This document shows, piece by piece, positions 10,868 to 22,203 of a DNA stretch of 64,000 nucleotides. Location: assembly GCF_012489685.1 (NCBI RefSeq), contig NC_080042.1, positions 374,501 to 438,500 on the forward strand, written 5' to 3'. Made by a program: the position numbers and the translations under genes. Under the pieces are notes generated by a model. It was not told where the DNA came from and searched no databases. It worked only from the letters and a program-made list of their open reading frames with translations. The DNA comes from Lotus japonicus. Lineage: Eukaryota; Streptophyta; Magnoliopsida; Fabales; Fabaceae. The first letter of the stretch is position 1; every line of letters begins with the position of its first letter.

Positions 10868-12497
10868 GTTTGAATTTTCCTTTTGGTTTTACCACCTTTG
10901 GTGTAACCTTTTCTGGGATGATAGTACCAGCAGGAACGAAATGCTTATGCAAAGGTTCACGTTTGGGCTCAGATGACTCATCTTTCATGGATTGAAAGTA
11001 GCCAAGGCCACTGTTCCCATTTCTGCTCATGCCATAGATCATTGAAGCCATAAGACTTCTGTCTATGCCCTTTGCAAGGAACTTTTGAAACGCTTTCTCA
11101 TATTTTGTCTCATACTTAACATCAGATGATGCAAGTTGGTCTTCTAGCACATCATTTTTAGCACGAAGAACAACATTGTCATTAACAAGAGTATAGTTTT
11201 CTTCCATGAGTTCAGAGACTGACTTCTCATGAACTTCTGAAGAACTGGTTTTAACAGCATATTTCTTTTTAAGCTCTTTATGCTTATTTAGCAGAATATC
11301 ATGTTTCTTCATTATTTTAGATAAAGCAGTTCTTAGCTCAGATAGAGAAAAGTCAGAGAATACCTCATCATCATTCTCAGAGTCTGAATCATCTTCTGAA
11401 GCTTCAGCACCTCTGCTAGTGGTAGCCATTAGAGCCTCCACAGCTTCATCTTCTTCTGACTCAGCTTCATCAGAATCAGTTGCATCAAAGGTTATGAGAG
11501 CTTTCTTCTTGAAGACTTTTCTTGGTCTCTTGTCCTTCTTAAGCTTGGGACAGTCACTCTTGTAGTGCCCAGATTCCTTGCACTCGAAGCAAGTGACTTC
11601 CTTTCCAAATGACTTCTTCTGACCAGATGAAGATTCATATCTTCCTGAACTTTTCTTTGGTCCTTTGCCCTTGCTATGTCTGTTCTTCCAGAGTTTGCTT
11701 AACCTCTTTGTGAAAAGAGACAGCTCTTCATCATCAGACGCGTCTGATAGATCTTCAGATGAATTTTCCTCTTCTGCCTGATAAGCTTTCGCTTTGTCAG
11801 ATTTTGACTTAAGAGCAATAGACTTGTCTTTCTTTTGAGGCTTGTCCCCTTTGAGTTCAATCTCATGGCTTCTGAGATGACTCACGAGTTCTTCTAACTT
11901 CAACGAGTTCAAATTCCTGGATAGTTTCAGGGCAGTGACAAAAGCTCTCCACTCCTTAGGCAAACTTCTGATGATCTTCTTGACATGATCACCAGTAGAG
12001 TAACCCTTGTTTAGCACTCTGATTCCAGCAATCAGAGTTTGAAACCTTGAGTACATCTCCTCAATGGTTTCACCAGATTCCATCTTAAACTACTCATATT
12101 GTTGTATGAGAGCAAGAGCCTTGGTTTCCTTGACCTCTTCATTTCCTTCATGCGTCATGACCAAGGAGTCAAAGATGGATTTAGCTGTTTCTTTGTCAGA
12201 AATCTTCTCGTACTCAATATATGATATTGAGCTGAATAGCATAGACTTCGCCTTGTGATGATCCTTGAAACGCTTCTTCTGAGCGTCAGTCATTTCAGAA
12301 CGGGGGATCTTCACTCCTGAAGCATCTACTGGATCAGTATAGCCTTCAATGACCATATCCCAGAGATCTGGGTCAGTGCCAAGGAAATAGCACTCTATTC
12401 TATCTTTCCAGTACTCAAACTTTTCACCATCAAAGATTGGTGCTCTGAGTTGATTGTTGTTGTTGTTGTTGTCAGCGGAAGTATTGGCTTGGGCCAT
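10623..12497 (-). pseudogene. gag: copia-1 gag with one TAG
   Basis: Capsid/nucleocapsid precursor. The likely start is the ATG at 12,497 (MAQANTS), which aligns with the copia-2 gag start; an ATG six codons earlier is also in frame. The N-terminal copia gag domain (DGEKFEYWKDRIECYF...LALIQQYE) is separated by TAG at 12,090-12,092 from the rest (TIEEMYSRF...), in the same frame. The CCHC zinc knuckle CFECKESGHYKSDC lies at 11,549-11,590, followed by acidic Ser/Asp-rich and coiled-coil segments. The C-terminus runs ~80 codons over the start of pol in a different frame, reading through the protease region as GQWMLTTHDGHK before a TAA at 10,623-10,625. Confidence 0.88.
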
Positions 12498-12556
12498 TGT
12501 TTGTTTTTCACACAAGGTTCTGGATCACTGAACACTGTTAGGTGTTAAAATCAGAA

Positions 12557-12575
12557 CCGGAGCTCTGATGCCAAT
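12557..12575 (-). promoter_or_regulatory. Primer-binding site of copia-1
   Basis: Directly after the 5' LTR the minus strand reads ATTGGCATCAGAGCTCCGG, close to the complement of the initiator tRNA-Met 3' end used by most plant LTR elements (TGGTATCAGAGC). There is one change (GGC for GGT), also seen in the left copy at 1,587-1,605. Confidence 0.8.
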
Positions 12576-13817
12576 TGAAGGTGCGAAAAACACTAGAAAG
12601 GGGGGGTTTGAATAGAGTTTTTGAATCACGGTTATACTTTTAAGCTTTTTCAAAACTCAAAGATAAAAACTAAGTGCTGAATGATAGGAAGTAAAGCACG
12701 CAAGTATTTTATCCTGGTTCACTCGAGATAAAAGCTCAAGCTAGTCCAGTCCACCTGTGAAGGTGATTTCTTCCTTCTTCTGATGAAGGCAATCCACTAA
12801 AATCAATGAGTGTTACAACTGCACTTTGCAACCTGCTAAGTGACTAACAATACACTGATTTTCTCACTAGTATCCTCTTAAGAAGCTGATCTACCGATCC
12901 TCTTAAGACTAGCTGAATACTGAATCAGCCTTGATTCAGTCCTCTCAAGATCCGACCAACCTTGGTCTCTTGATGAACTTTACAATGTGATGTAAAAGGT
13001 TTCGGGTTTACAATAAGTGCTTCTAACAAGCGAATAGTAAACTCAGATGTTTAAGAACAGTGAAGAAATAATGCTAAGAGATTGGTTCGTATGTGTTGAA
13101 TGTTTTTCAGCAAAGTTTCTTAACTTCTTTCTTCTTTCTTCAGCCTTTATATACTCCAAGACTTGTGATGTAGCCGTTGCTAGGGTTTTATCCGTTGGAG
13201 TGGCAATTCTGTAATATCAGACTGCTAGGCTGTACAAGGTAGGTGGCGGACAGACTGAGACTTGTACGACGTTGTACAGTGATAGCGACCTGTCCTTTCA
13301 CCGGTTGACTTGTGATCAAGGAGCTTCAGATGAACGTTGATGAAGCTTCTGATCATCGTCAGATTGAAGCTTGGATTCTTCTGACCTTGCAACTTCTGCT
13401 TCTGAATAAGTTCCTCAGAACTTCTGATCGTCAGAGCTAGAATAGCTTGGGTCTTCAGAACCAACTTCTTGCAAGTCTTCAGAACTTGAGTCTTCTGCTT
13501 CTGGACCGTTCCACTGGAACATTTGGTCTTCAGAACTTCTGACTTGAGTTCTTCAGAGCTTCTTGAGAGCTTCCATCTTCAGAGCTTCTGAAGTATTTGC
13601 CACTGTTCAGAACGAACATGGTAGGTTAAAGAGCTCTCTTTTTAGTAACCCTTGGTTCTTCTTCTTCTGAACGGATAGGCTTGGGTCAGATTCAGAACCT
13701 GTTTGTCACAACTTAAAAAGACAAACATTAGGGTACCACAATTGTTCATCATCACAAACCTTAATTGTAATCATCAAAACATAGAGGTGCAACCACTGAT
13801 CAAACCTTGATCTTACA
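12576..13817 (-). repeat. copia-1 5' LTR
   Basis: 1,242 bp with TG...CA ends. The TATA box is at 13,146-13,153 (TATATAAA on the minus strand), about 330 nt upstream of a CA-rich leader. About eight single-base differences from the 3' LTR were counted by eye. The right flank begins AACAT, the presumed half of the target duplication. Its partner on the left was lost with the deletion at 1,430-1,605. Confidence 0.93.
13146..13153 (-). promoter_or_regulatory. TATA box of copia-1 5' LTR
   Basis: TATATAAA on the minus strand, in the same position as in the other LTR. It is the presumed core promoter for the genomic RNA. Confidence 0.6.
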
Positions 13818-13899
13818 AACATAACACTTATTAAAAAATTTCATAGACACAAATACTTATACTTTACATTCAAAACCTTTTCATTATATAATAATTGTG

Positions 13900-14332
13900 C
13901 ATATGGCAACCCTAACTAAAATCTTTACTCATTCCCCACCTACACTTTAAGTACTCCAACTCAACTCTATCTAATAGCTCCACTCATTGCTCGTAGACAC
14001 CCTGAGTATTATAAGTCAACCCTATCTAAGAGCTCTAATTATTCTTTGTTAACTCTCTATGCACTCCATATCGACCCTGCCTAAGAGCGCCACTCATTCC
14101 ATGCTGACACTGTAAGTGTTCGAGGTGAACCCTATCTAATACTCCACTTATTCACTGTCAACGCTTTATGTACTCAATGTCAACCCCATCTAAGAGCTCA
14201 ACTCATTTCCCATTGACACGCTAAGTATTCTAAGTCAACCCTAACTAAGATATCAACTCCTCTCCCACTAACACTTTAAGTATTACACGTCAACCTTAAC
14301 TAAGAGCTCAACTCATCCCACCGACACTCTAA
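13900..14332. repeat. ~55-bp tandem repeat, about 7 degenerate copies
   Basis: A repeating unit of roughly 54-56 bp with the pattern gacac-ctaagtattc-aagtcaaccctatctaagagctcaactcatt. Recurrent landmarks are GTCAACCCTA and AAGAGCTC. Copies diverge by 20-30%, so the array is old. One further half-unit continues at 14,790-14,830 beyond the inserted MITE. No coding potential. Confidence 0.8.
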
Positions 14333-14789
14333 CACTTTGTTTGTTAGAAGAGAGATAGAAGAGAGAGAGATGCAAGAGAGAGAGATAGGAGAGAGATGGG
14401 GGAAGTTACCCTGTTTGGTATGAGAGAGGAGGGGGCTGCAGAGGTGGGGCTCACCCATTTTTTGGGTCTCTCCAATTTGAGGAGAGAAGGAACAGTGATC
14501 GTGGGCTGTATTTTTTTATTTTTTTTTGGCTTTTTTTTTCTACTTTTTGCTCAATTAGTGGCGGTTTAAACCGCCACTATGTTACTTTTTTTCAAAAAAA
14601 TATTATTTTAATTAAAAGTTAATCTTTTCTCTCTCTTCCACCTCATTATTTCTTATCTCTCTCTCATTTATCTCTATCATACCAAACAACCTCTTAAATC
14701 CACTCTATTTCTCACCTATTTCTCTCTACTCAATCTCTCTCTTCTCTACTCTCTCTTCTCTATCTCTCTCTACTCTACCAAACATAGTG
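14333..14789. mobile_element. 457-bp MITE inserted in the tandem repeat
   Basis: The left end reads CACTTTGTTTGTTAGAAGAG and the right end, on the opposite strand, CACTATGTTTGGTAGAGTAG. This gives imperfect terminal inverted repeats of about 20 bp. It is bounded by TAA on both sides (14,330-14,332 and 14,790-14,792). Removing the element and one TAA restores the ~55-bp repeat unit. A 3-bp TAA/TTA duplication fits a PIF/Harbinger (Tourist-like) MITE. The ends are followed by GA-rich or CT-rich tracts, and a palindrome around GGCGGTTTAAACCGCC lies near 14,560. No ORF. Confidence 0.75.
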
Positions 14790-14792
14790 TAA

Positions 14793-15293
14793 GTGCTTCA
14801 TGTCAACCCTAATTAACATAAGGTGGTTCACACGAAACCCATGTTCACTAGTCAGAACAAGATCAACAATTTTCGTGTGAGAGATCGAAGCTGGTGACAA
14901 TGAAGGAGGAGTTCCGAGGTGGTGGTGGCACGTGCACTCGCGGTGATGTATGGCTTCGTGACGGTTTCGCACCGGTGGAAAAGGAGTGTCCGAGTGCGGG
15001 CAACGGCAAAGATCGATGATCTTTGTTGTGGTGAAGGCTCAGAGATCAAAATTTAATGAATTATGCAAATATAATTTTTTTTTGTTACAAGTGGAAAGCA
15101 AATTATGAAAATATAATTAACTGCAGATGTTCTTTTTTCTATATTAACAAATTAAAAAGAGGATCATATTTAATATAATGGTGTGGAGATATAATTTTAA
15201 AAACTTATTTTTTAATAAAATACAATTTAACATATTAAAAAAATTATATTTTTTTTATAAGCAAATGTTAGTTGTTAGAAATTTTAGTAAATT
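14793..15293. other. Spacer with no clear gene
   Basis: Contains the last part of the ~55-bp tandem repeat, then unique sequence. Two overlapping minus-strand frames of 65 codons (14,775-15,049) have no recognisable domain and are not called as genes. Confidence 0.4.
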
Positions 15294-15387
15294 AGCCTAT
15301 CCGCCGGATTCGAACCTGGGAACCTTCACCCTTCAACCCACCCAACCTTTATTCCATAGTTCTTACCACTTGAGCTATCATTCGGGA
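15294..15387 (-). repeat. tRNA-derived SINE head or tRNA-like pol III unit
   Basis: On the minus strand there is an A-box TAGCTCAAGTGG (about 15,367-15,378) and a perfect B-box GGTTCGAATCC (about 15,306-15,316). They are separated by ~50 nt, more than in a standard tRNA without an intron. The sequence does not fold into an obvious complete cloverleaf and has no CCA-proximal stem that I can see. A tRNA-derived SINE relic is therefore more likely than a functional tRNA gene. Confidence 0.5.
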
Positions 15388-16670
15388 CATTAAAAATATT
15401 TTAGTGATGAAAATTTTCCCTTTCCCTCATTTTTGTTTCATTCCCGCTTGTGATCATTTTACTTCTTCGCGAGTTATGATACATACACACCTCTCTAGCC
15501 CTTTTCCACTTTCTTTCTCATTTATTTCTCTTTTCTCTATCAATCAAATCACCTATCACATATTTACTTTATCTCTTCTTTCTTTCTATCTCTCTCTTCC
15601 TCCACCTTTCCACGCCTAAAAAATGAAGAAATTATTATTATTTCTTTCCTCTCCGCCCCCAATTTCCCCTTTTTCTCTCTATTTTCAGTATTTTGGGATA
15701 AAATCTTCCCTAGCTCATTTATGATTTACCCATCTCCCTCCCTTGACTCAATCATTGTACAATTCTCTCCCTTTCCCAGTCTCGTAGTTGTGATTGTGCT
15801 TCCATCACAACGCTATTCAAGAGAGTATAAATTATACTTTACCAATTGTATCATTTATTTATTGGTGGTAGTAAACTTGAAAAGTTAGAATTAACAAGAG
15901 AGATAAATGTTATAATAAAAAGTTACATAATAATTTTAATAAAACAAAAATATTAATTGTTATTTATTCATACTTGTACAACAACCTTAAAGTGTCAGTT
16001 ATATAAAAACAAATGGAGTATATAGGAGTACTTTACAATGACGCGGTTAGGAAATAATTATAGGTTCACACCTCTAAGATGAGGTGGAGAGAGGTGAAGG
16101 AGGAGAGTGATAGGAAGAAAAAAAAAGTAAGAGAGATAAAATATAAGATGTAATAGATGATAAGAGAAAAGAGATAGAAATAAAAATAGGTGAAAATGAA
16201 ATGTATAAAAGATGATCTGTGAATATATCATTACTCGCGGTTAGGTGTTAAGTGGATAAAAATGATAAATTTGGAACATTGATAAAAGTGAAAGATTAAA
16301 CACTAATTAATAACTTTTATGACATACTGCATTAGTTAGTATCAAGGCACAAAACACTAGGAGCGGTTGTCAAAGTCTTTGAATTGCTGTAGAGAAAGTA
16401 AACTTTGCAGTATAATTAATTACCATTCTCGGAATAATAAATTAATTAATGTCCCAGTTTCAAAATTTTAGAAAATTTTCTATAATTGCACGAAAAATAC
16501 TTTTTAAATAAACGTTAATATACATATAAGGTTGCAATTGTTATATGAAAGTTACGTAGCTCAAATGGTTTGTGACTCTTATTTTTTTATCTTGAAAATT
16601 TACGTTTCATGTTTTAAGGTTTCTGTATTTTAAAATATCTTTTACCTTTAAATAGCATTTTTTTATAACT
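15388..16670. other. AT-rich spacer
   Basis: Low-complexity CT-rich (15,400-15,800) and GA-rich (16,080-16,200) stretches and no supportable gene. Short open frames at 15,178-15,619 are composed of low-complexity codons and are rejected. Confidence 0.4.
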
Positions 16671-16681
16671 ACTCTCACAAG

Positions 16682-16686
<5 letters not shown>
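16671..16686. repeat. Left target-site duplication of the LINE
   Basis: ACTCTCACAAGTCTTT, repeated exactly at 50,478-50,493 after the poly(A) end. A 16-bp duplication is typical of target-primed reverse transcription by L1-type elements. Confidence 0.92.

Positions 16687-16729
<43 letters not shown>
16687..16729. repeat. (TA)n microsatellite at the LINE 5' junction
   Basis: About 21 TA units sit between the target duplication and the first LINE codons. They are absent at the other end of the duplication, so they either belong to the LINE 5' end or arose at the junction after insertion. Confidence 0.85.
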
Positions 16730-16732
<3 letters not shown>

Positions 16733-17600
16733 GATGCCTTCACGGTGGTGGCATGAATCACGGCGGTGGCCAGGCCATGTCCAGAGGGTGGATCGGTGGC
16801 AGCGAGCGGAGTTTCATTCCAATGGCTACAAACCTAACGAACGTGTGAGGTACCAGAATTCAAGAGTCACGACACGGCTAACCTGGGCATCACGACAGAA
16901 GCAGGAGCAACAAACAACACATCGTGAGTGGCGGCCATGGACTGGGAGCGATCGACAGCATCAGCACTATCAGAGGAGTGTACCAGCGATTTCAGTAAAC
17001 AGAAACAGCCACTGCCAGCAGGTACCTCGTGTTGGCCAATACATGAAGACACAGGGCCAGTCTTTTTCAGTCTATGTACATGGTTTGAGTGATAGGATTA
17101 CCTTGATAAAATTGAGAACACTTTTCGGAAAGGCAGGGAGAGTGAAAGACGTATTCATCCAATCAAGAGAAAATTTCAGCGGCGTTTCAGGTATGGATTT
17201 GTTCGGTTTCAGAACGATGAAGAGGCTTGGCGGGAAATTCGAACTCTGAATGGTCTTCGAATGGATGGAAATTATCTTGTGGTTAAGAGGGCAAATCTTA
17301 AACAAGTCGCTACAAACTCGGTGATCAGAAAAGTATGGCGGCCTACGAAAGAGCAGAACCAAGCAATTCCGATCATACAAGAGGAGACACCGAAGGAAGA
17401 AACCAGTACTCGTGAGGCTCCACATCAACCAGAGGTTGGGCAATTGAGGTTTGCGACTTCTGATATGGATAATACCTGGTACCAATGCTGTGCTCGAGCC
17501 CGCACTCTTGAGGCAAAACCAGTAGATGTAATCCAGGATGAACTTGCTCGAATCGGTATGTACAACTTTCGCTTAATACCATTAGGTGCAGAGGAGGTTT

Positions 17601-19839
17601 TGTAACACCCTCTAATCCCCTTATTTATTTTAAACTTACATCAGAGTGATTATACGCATATTCAAAGAGAGCATTACAAAAATATTCCAAGACTACATAT
17701 CTCCTCAATAACATATGTCACGTTCTCAAACTTTAGATCAAAATATTTCATAAAATAATCATACTTCATCTTTTATGCATTGCACAACGGAAATAAATAG
17801 AATCATCAAAAAATCATCTTCCAGACATACTTCAATAAAAAAAATTCAGTAAAAGAAGTATAGGCATTATGGCCATCCAAAAACGTCAACTCCATGTAAC
17901 TCAAGTTTACAAAAGAAAGAACCAAAAAGAGTTGTCAATTACTCTCATCAAAATAATTTATTAAACCACGTCCCCCAATGTTACATACAGAGCAATTGAC
18001 CCTCATACTACTAGATAACTATCTAAATAACAATATATAGCTCTCTGTCTACTTCTCATGAGATGCTCCACTAGCACCTGTACCTGTACGATGTCGCATA
18101 GAACATCATTCCAACAGAAGGGTGAGAACCTCATCATATAATTAAGCATAATAACAGGTAATGAAAGAACAATACAGAAGTTTACATTATAAAAACTTTC
18201 TCTTCACAATAATACTTTCCTTACTCATTATTTCCAAAGACAGTTCTACTTAGCAACTTTGTTCCACAATAAAATATCTTTAACAAAGTAAACGTCATCC
18301 AAACTTTTACTAACAACACCATTCACAGATATTCACCAACAACAACTATCACAGTTCTTATATTTCTTCCATCACATAGGACCACTCAAAAACGTGAGAC
18401 TCAATGTGTGACTCTAATGCACATGCATGTGGTACCAATTGTTAACCTTAGCGGTATCACCGCGTTCACACAGAACAGTTAACCACCAAATAAAGTCTAT
18501 CAGACTTCCAGAACTACCCCGTTTTAGGGACATTCTCTAGCTCCGCAGTAACTAGCAGACATACCTCTGTCACCGGGTTCTGGAACACTCTCTAGCACCG
18601 CAGTAACTAGCAGACATGTCTATTGACTGTATGAAGTGTATTTGTGCAAACATCTCAACTCTATACATGCATTATATAGCATATTTCTTCATCACTTTCC
18701 ATAATGAAAATCTCATCATATTTGCTCAAACAACACTTCAACCTGTTATCAAATAATCACATTTGCAAAACAGCAATACAACAATTCTCACTTCATCAAC
18801 AACCAATTCCAATAATTCATCTTATTGAATTCAAAATATTCATTTTCACCAATTCAAATAAATCACCATAATCCATATATCCAAAATTCAAAAGAGTACC
18901 CAAATTAAATAACAGATACAGTAATAATTTTCTGAAAAACAAGTACAGTAATCCGTTTTCTGAAAAACAGCAGGCACATCGGTCACTAAAAACGATCTCC
19001 AAGACTCATTACTAAACTAAAAATTACGTTCTTTACACGCATAGAAAGCTGATTAAAAACCCTACAATTTCTTTGTTTACCAAATTTTCATTTGAACGCT
19101 AGAACTAGGTGATATCAGACCACGAAGTTCGCTGTCCAGCACAGAAACTGACAGAAACAGCAGGTACATCGGTCACTAAAAACGATATCTAGAACTCATT
19201 ACTAAACCAAAAATTACGTTCTTTATACGCCTGGAAAGCCGATTAAAAACCCTACAATTTCTTAGTTTACCAAATTTTTATTTGAACGCTAGAACTGGGT
19301 GATATCGGACCAAGAAGTTCCCTGTCCAGCACAGAAAACTGACAGAAACACTTCTACCTCAAAATCAAATTTCGAAAATTCCGAATTCAGGGTTCCTAGG
19401 CATGGCTCTACCTCAACCTATCATCATACTACAATTATAGGATAAAGCTCACACCCTTACCGTGATTGATGATGAACCCTAGTTCTCTTCCTTTCCTCTT
19501 CCTTCTTCTTTCACGCGTCCTCTTCTTTCTTTTTCTTCTTCTTTCACGCGTCCTCTTCTTTCTTTTCTTTAGCTGCTTCCCCATCCTTATTAAACCATCT
19601 AAACCTAATTCCTCAAGGGCTAAACTAAAAATCCTAAAATCTCTCCTAGTCCTTGTCTCTATTTTAATCCTAACTTTCACCCCCTAACTCTCTTCCATTT
19701 CATAAAACACACCCAGCATCACAAAAAAAATATTTTATTTCATTAAAGTATTATTATATCACCTATTAAACCACCATACAATATAATCTTAATTAAAATA
19801 AAATACCAACATTATTTTAATTAAAAACGGGGTGTTACA
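17601..19839 (-). mobile_element. Solo LTR A (gypsy-type), 2,239 bp, in LINE ORF1
   Basis: Starts TGTAACACCC and ends GTGTTACA. It is flanked by GGTTT on both sides (17,596-17,600 and 19,840-19,844) and has no internal coding region, so it is a solo LTR. Read on the minus strand it shares scattered words with the gypsy LTR at 22,204 (for example TCGTTTTTAGT and CCTGCTGT), suggesting a related lineage in opposite orientation. Two internal duplications are present: about 64 bp at 18,533-18,620, and about 189 bp at 18,960-19,340. Confidence 0.88.
18960..19345. repeat. ~189-bp tandem duplication inside solo LTR A
   Basis: The stretch starting CAGCAGGCACATCGGTCACT near 18,970 repeats as CAGCAGGTACATCGGTCACT near 19,158. 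The copies are head-to-tail with only scattered differences. Confidence 0.85.
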
Positions 19840-21404
19840 GGTTTTGTTAGAATTTGAGAGCAAGGAGGAAATGACAGAAACTCTAGCAGAGTGTAGCTTT
19901 TTCCTGGAACAAAAATTAACAAATTTACACCCCTGTACTTCGCTAACCTTTGGTGTCGCTCATCTGGTGTGGATTCGCCTGTGGCAAGTTCCGTTAGGTT
20001 TATGGTCGGAACCATTCTTTACCGCTATTGGAAATAGACTTGGTAGATTTGTGGAATTGGATGTCACAACCAAACATCGCCATCGGGCAGACTTTGCTCG
20101 CATTCTTGTTCGTATGCACCATCCGCTCCTTCACTGTTTTTCAATGTCAGTAGATATGGAGGGAATGACAAGTGTGATTCTAGTAGAGAAAGATGACTAT
20201 GCTTATGATTATGGAAAGATGGAAACCATGTCGTCAACTCCGGTAAAGCTATACAACTCGGAGGATGCTACTGATTTCGGCGATTATTCAGAAACTGATA
20301 ACGACATTGTTCAGAAGGTACATGATCCAGTTCGTTTGGATAAAGACTTTGATGTTATAGATGATGTTGAATCAGGAGAAGAGGATGAGGCTTTCAGGAA
20401 TGATACAATGCAAGGATTCCAAAGCATGGCGAATGTGGAGAGAATTTTCCCAGGAACGAATTCAGTCTTGAAATCTGGTGATCGTGAAGCACACCTACAG
20501 GTCACGCACACAGCGGCGGCGGCGGTAGCCTGTGTCCTCCCGTCCGTGCACCAGAAGGGGGTGCAACAAAAAATTCAAATTTTATGGCATTCAATGGAGC
20601 TTTCAACGTAGGGGAGGAAGTTTTGGAGCAGTTTCAGGTTCTGAAAGAAACTGACTATACGGTGGAGGAAATTGAGGAATGGAGGAGAAATACAAGAGCA
20701 GAAGCAAATATGTTATTTAAAAAACAAATCTTCCCTTTTGTTTTTAAATCTCCTGATTTTATTTCAAATAATTTCCATTCTGTTACAGGTTTCTCATTCA
20801 ACTCACAGGATATTTCTCAAAAATATAGCTGGCCTCTTTACTCAACTTTCTGGAACCCACTTCAAGTTCAACAATTGCAAAGGCCCTATTTGCCTCAAGG
20901 AATTCACAACAAAATTGATTTATTGAGGTCTGCAACTTATTTGCCTACACCGGTTGCTTTTGCGTCTAACGTGACAGAAGCTGCAAGTCAAGAACAATAC
21001 GTTCGAACCTCGCCTCATCAAATAATCCGGCAGAATTCCACTGGCAATGCTCCTCTCCCTCAAAGATGTGACGCACAGCCACAACGCTCCTCTCTTATCC
21101 AGGAATTTCAGTCTCCGTCCAAAGACGTAGAACCATCGCTAGTTGACCTGACAACACCAACACCTCTCAAATTCTTCTAAGAAAAGCTCGCAGAGGGGAC
21201 GGCCTAAGGGCAGCAAAAACAAACCTATAGCGCTGCCGATTGATTTTTTAGAACCCGTCACAGGTGAGGATGGCGTCACAACACGTTCGCAGCGAGCTTG
21301 GTTGATCGGAAAGGAGCTCGGATTAAAACCACGCGGTTCTGAAGCATTAATGCTGAAAGGTTTGGAAGCCCAAATCCGTGAAAATCATCCACATCTAAAT
21401 TGAG

Positions 21405-22203
21405 ATGCCGGAACCTTGGCTCACATGGAATGTCCGTGGGCTAGGAGGAACTACAAAAAGGGAGATTGTGAAGAAAGCAATTCAACAACTGAAGCCAGAA
21501 TTACTTTTTATTCAAGAAACAAAATTAAATGAGCAACGACAACGATCAATACAGAAGTGGGCACAAGGTATGAAGTTCCGTCATGTGGAGGTTTATTCAG
21601 ATGGATCCGCAGGAGGGCTTTTGTGCATGTGGAAGGAAAACAACATTCAAGTTCTGACAGTGGTGACTGATACTAATTTTATTCTGCTGACACTGAAAAT
21701 ACCAAATTATGAACAGCCAGTAATGGTGGGGAATGTTTATGGTCCACACACTGTGGCAGAGCGCAGAGTATTTTTTGAGGCACTGTACAATCATATCTTG
21801 GGGCATGTTGGCATGGTTCTCTTGGGTGGTGATTTTAATGCTGTTTTATTGGGTGCAGAACGATCTTCAGGAGGTGTTCTGGATGCAGGTGATATTATTT
21901 TTCAGCAGTTTGTGCAGGATAGTAATTTGTCAGACTTACCACTTATGAATTGGGATTATACCTGGTTCTCAAGTCGAAACGACGGTTTATGGAGTCGACT
22001 CGATAGATGGCTGGTGTCTGATGAGGTGATTTTATCTTTTTCTAATATTTCTCAATCAGTTTTAGAGTGGAATGTGTCTGACCACAGGGCTGTGTCTTTG
22101 CTGTTTGGTACTCCGGATGCTGGTCCAAAACCGTTTTATTATTTCAACCATTGGGTGGAGGAGAATGGTTTTAATGAGTTGGTGGAGTCTTGGTGGCGTT
22201 CTG
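21405..22203 (+). pseudogene. LINE ORF2, 5' part: APE-type endonuclease
   Basis: Starts MPEPWLTWNVRGLGG at 21,405, right after the ORF1 stop. Apurinic-like endonuclease motifs are all visible: WNVRGL, QETK, GNVYGPH, GGDFNAV, SRLDRWL and SDHRAV. This domain nicks target DNA to prime reverse transcription. The frame is open up to the gypsy insertion at 22,204 and continues in frame at 46,191 once the insert and one TTCTG are discounted. The ORF was therefore intact here when the gypsy element landed. Confidence 0.9.

Larger units (their letters stand above)
1606..13817 (-). mobile_element. copia-1: Sirevirus-lineage Ty1-copia retrotransposon
   Basis: Full-length 12.2-kb LTR retrotransposon read on the minus strand: 5' LTR, PBS, gag, pol (PR-IN-RT-RNase H), env-like ORF, small coiled-coil ORF, polypurine tracts, 3' LTR. 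The order protease, integrase, RT, RNase H is diagnostic of Ty1-copia. The long gag with a CCHC knuckle, the extra 3' ORF and several polypurine tracts are typical of Sireviruses. The two LTRs differ at about 8 of 1,242 positions by eye (~0.6%), so insertion was recent. Even so, the coding frame carries five TAG stops, one TAA and one frameshift, so this copy is unlikely to be autonomous. Confidence 0.92.
16734..21403 (+). pseudogene. LINE ORF1: RRM / DUF4283-type RNA-binding protein, interrupted
   Basis: Begins at the ATG at 16,734. An RRM is visible with RNP2-like FSVYVHGL (frame of 16,734) and RNP1-like RYGFVRF in another frame, so a frameshift lies near 17,165-17,185. The reading then enters the solo LTR at 17,601 and resumes at 19,845. 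There a DUF4283-like segment (VWIRLWQVPLGLWSEPFF, then DFARILVR) and an acidic tail appear. Further frame changes fall near 20,560-20,590 (an A-run) and about 21,165. The last part holds an AT-hook-like QRGRPKGSKNK (about 21,190-21,225) and stops with TGA at 21,401-21,403, one base before the ORF2 ATG. The protein family packages L1 RNA as a ribonucleoprotein. Confidence 0.82.

Noticed and set aside
15294..15387. Functional tRNA gene
   Set aside because: A- and B-boxes are present, but the spacing is too long and no full cloverleaf is evident. A SINE relic is more likely.
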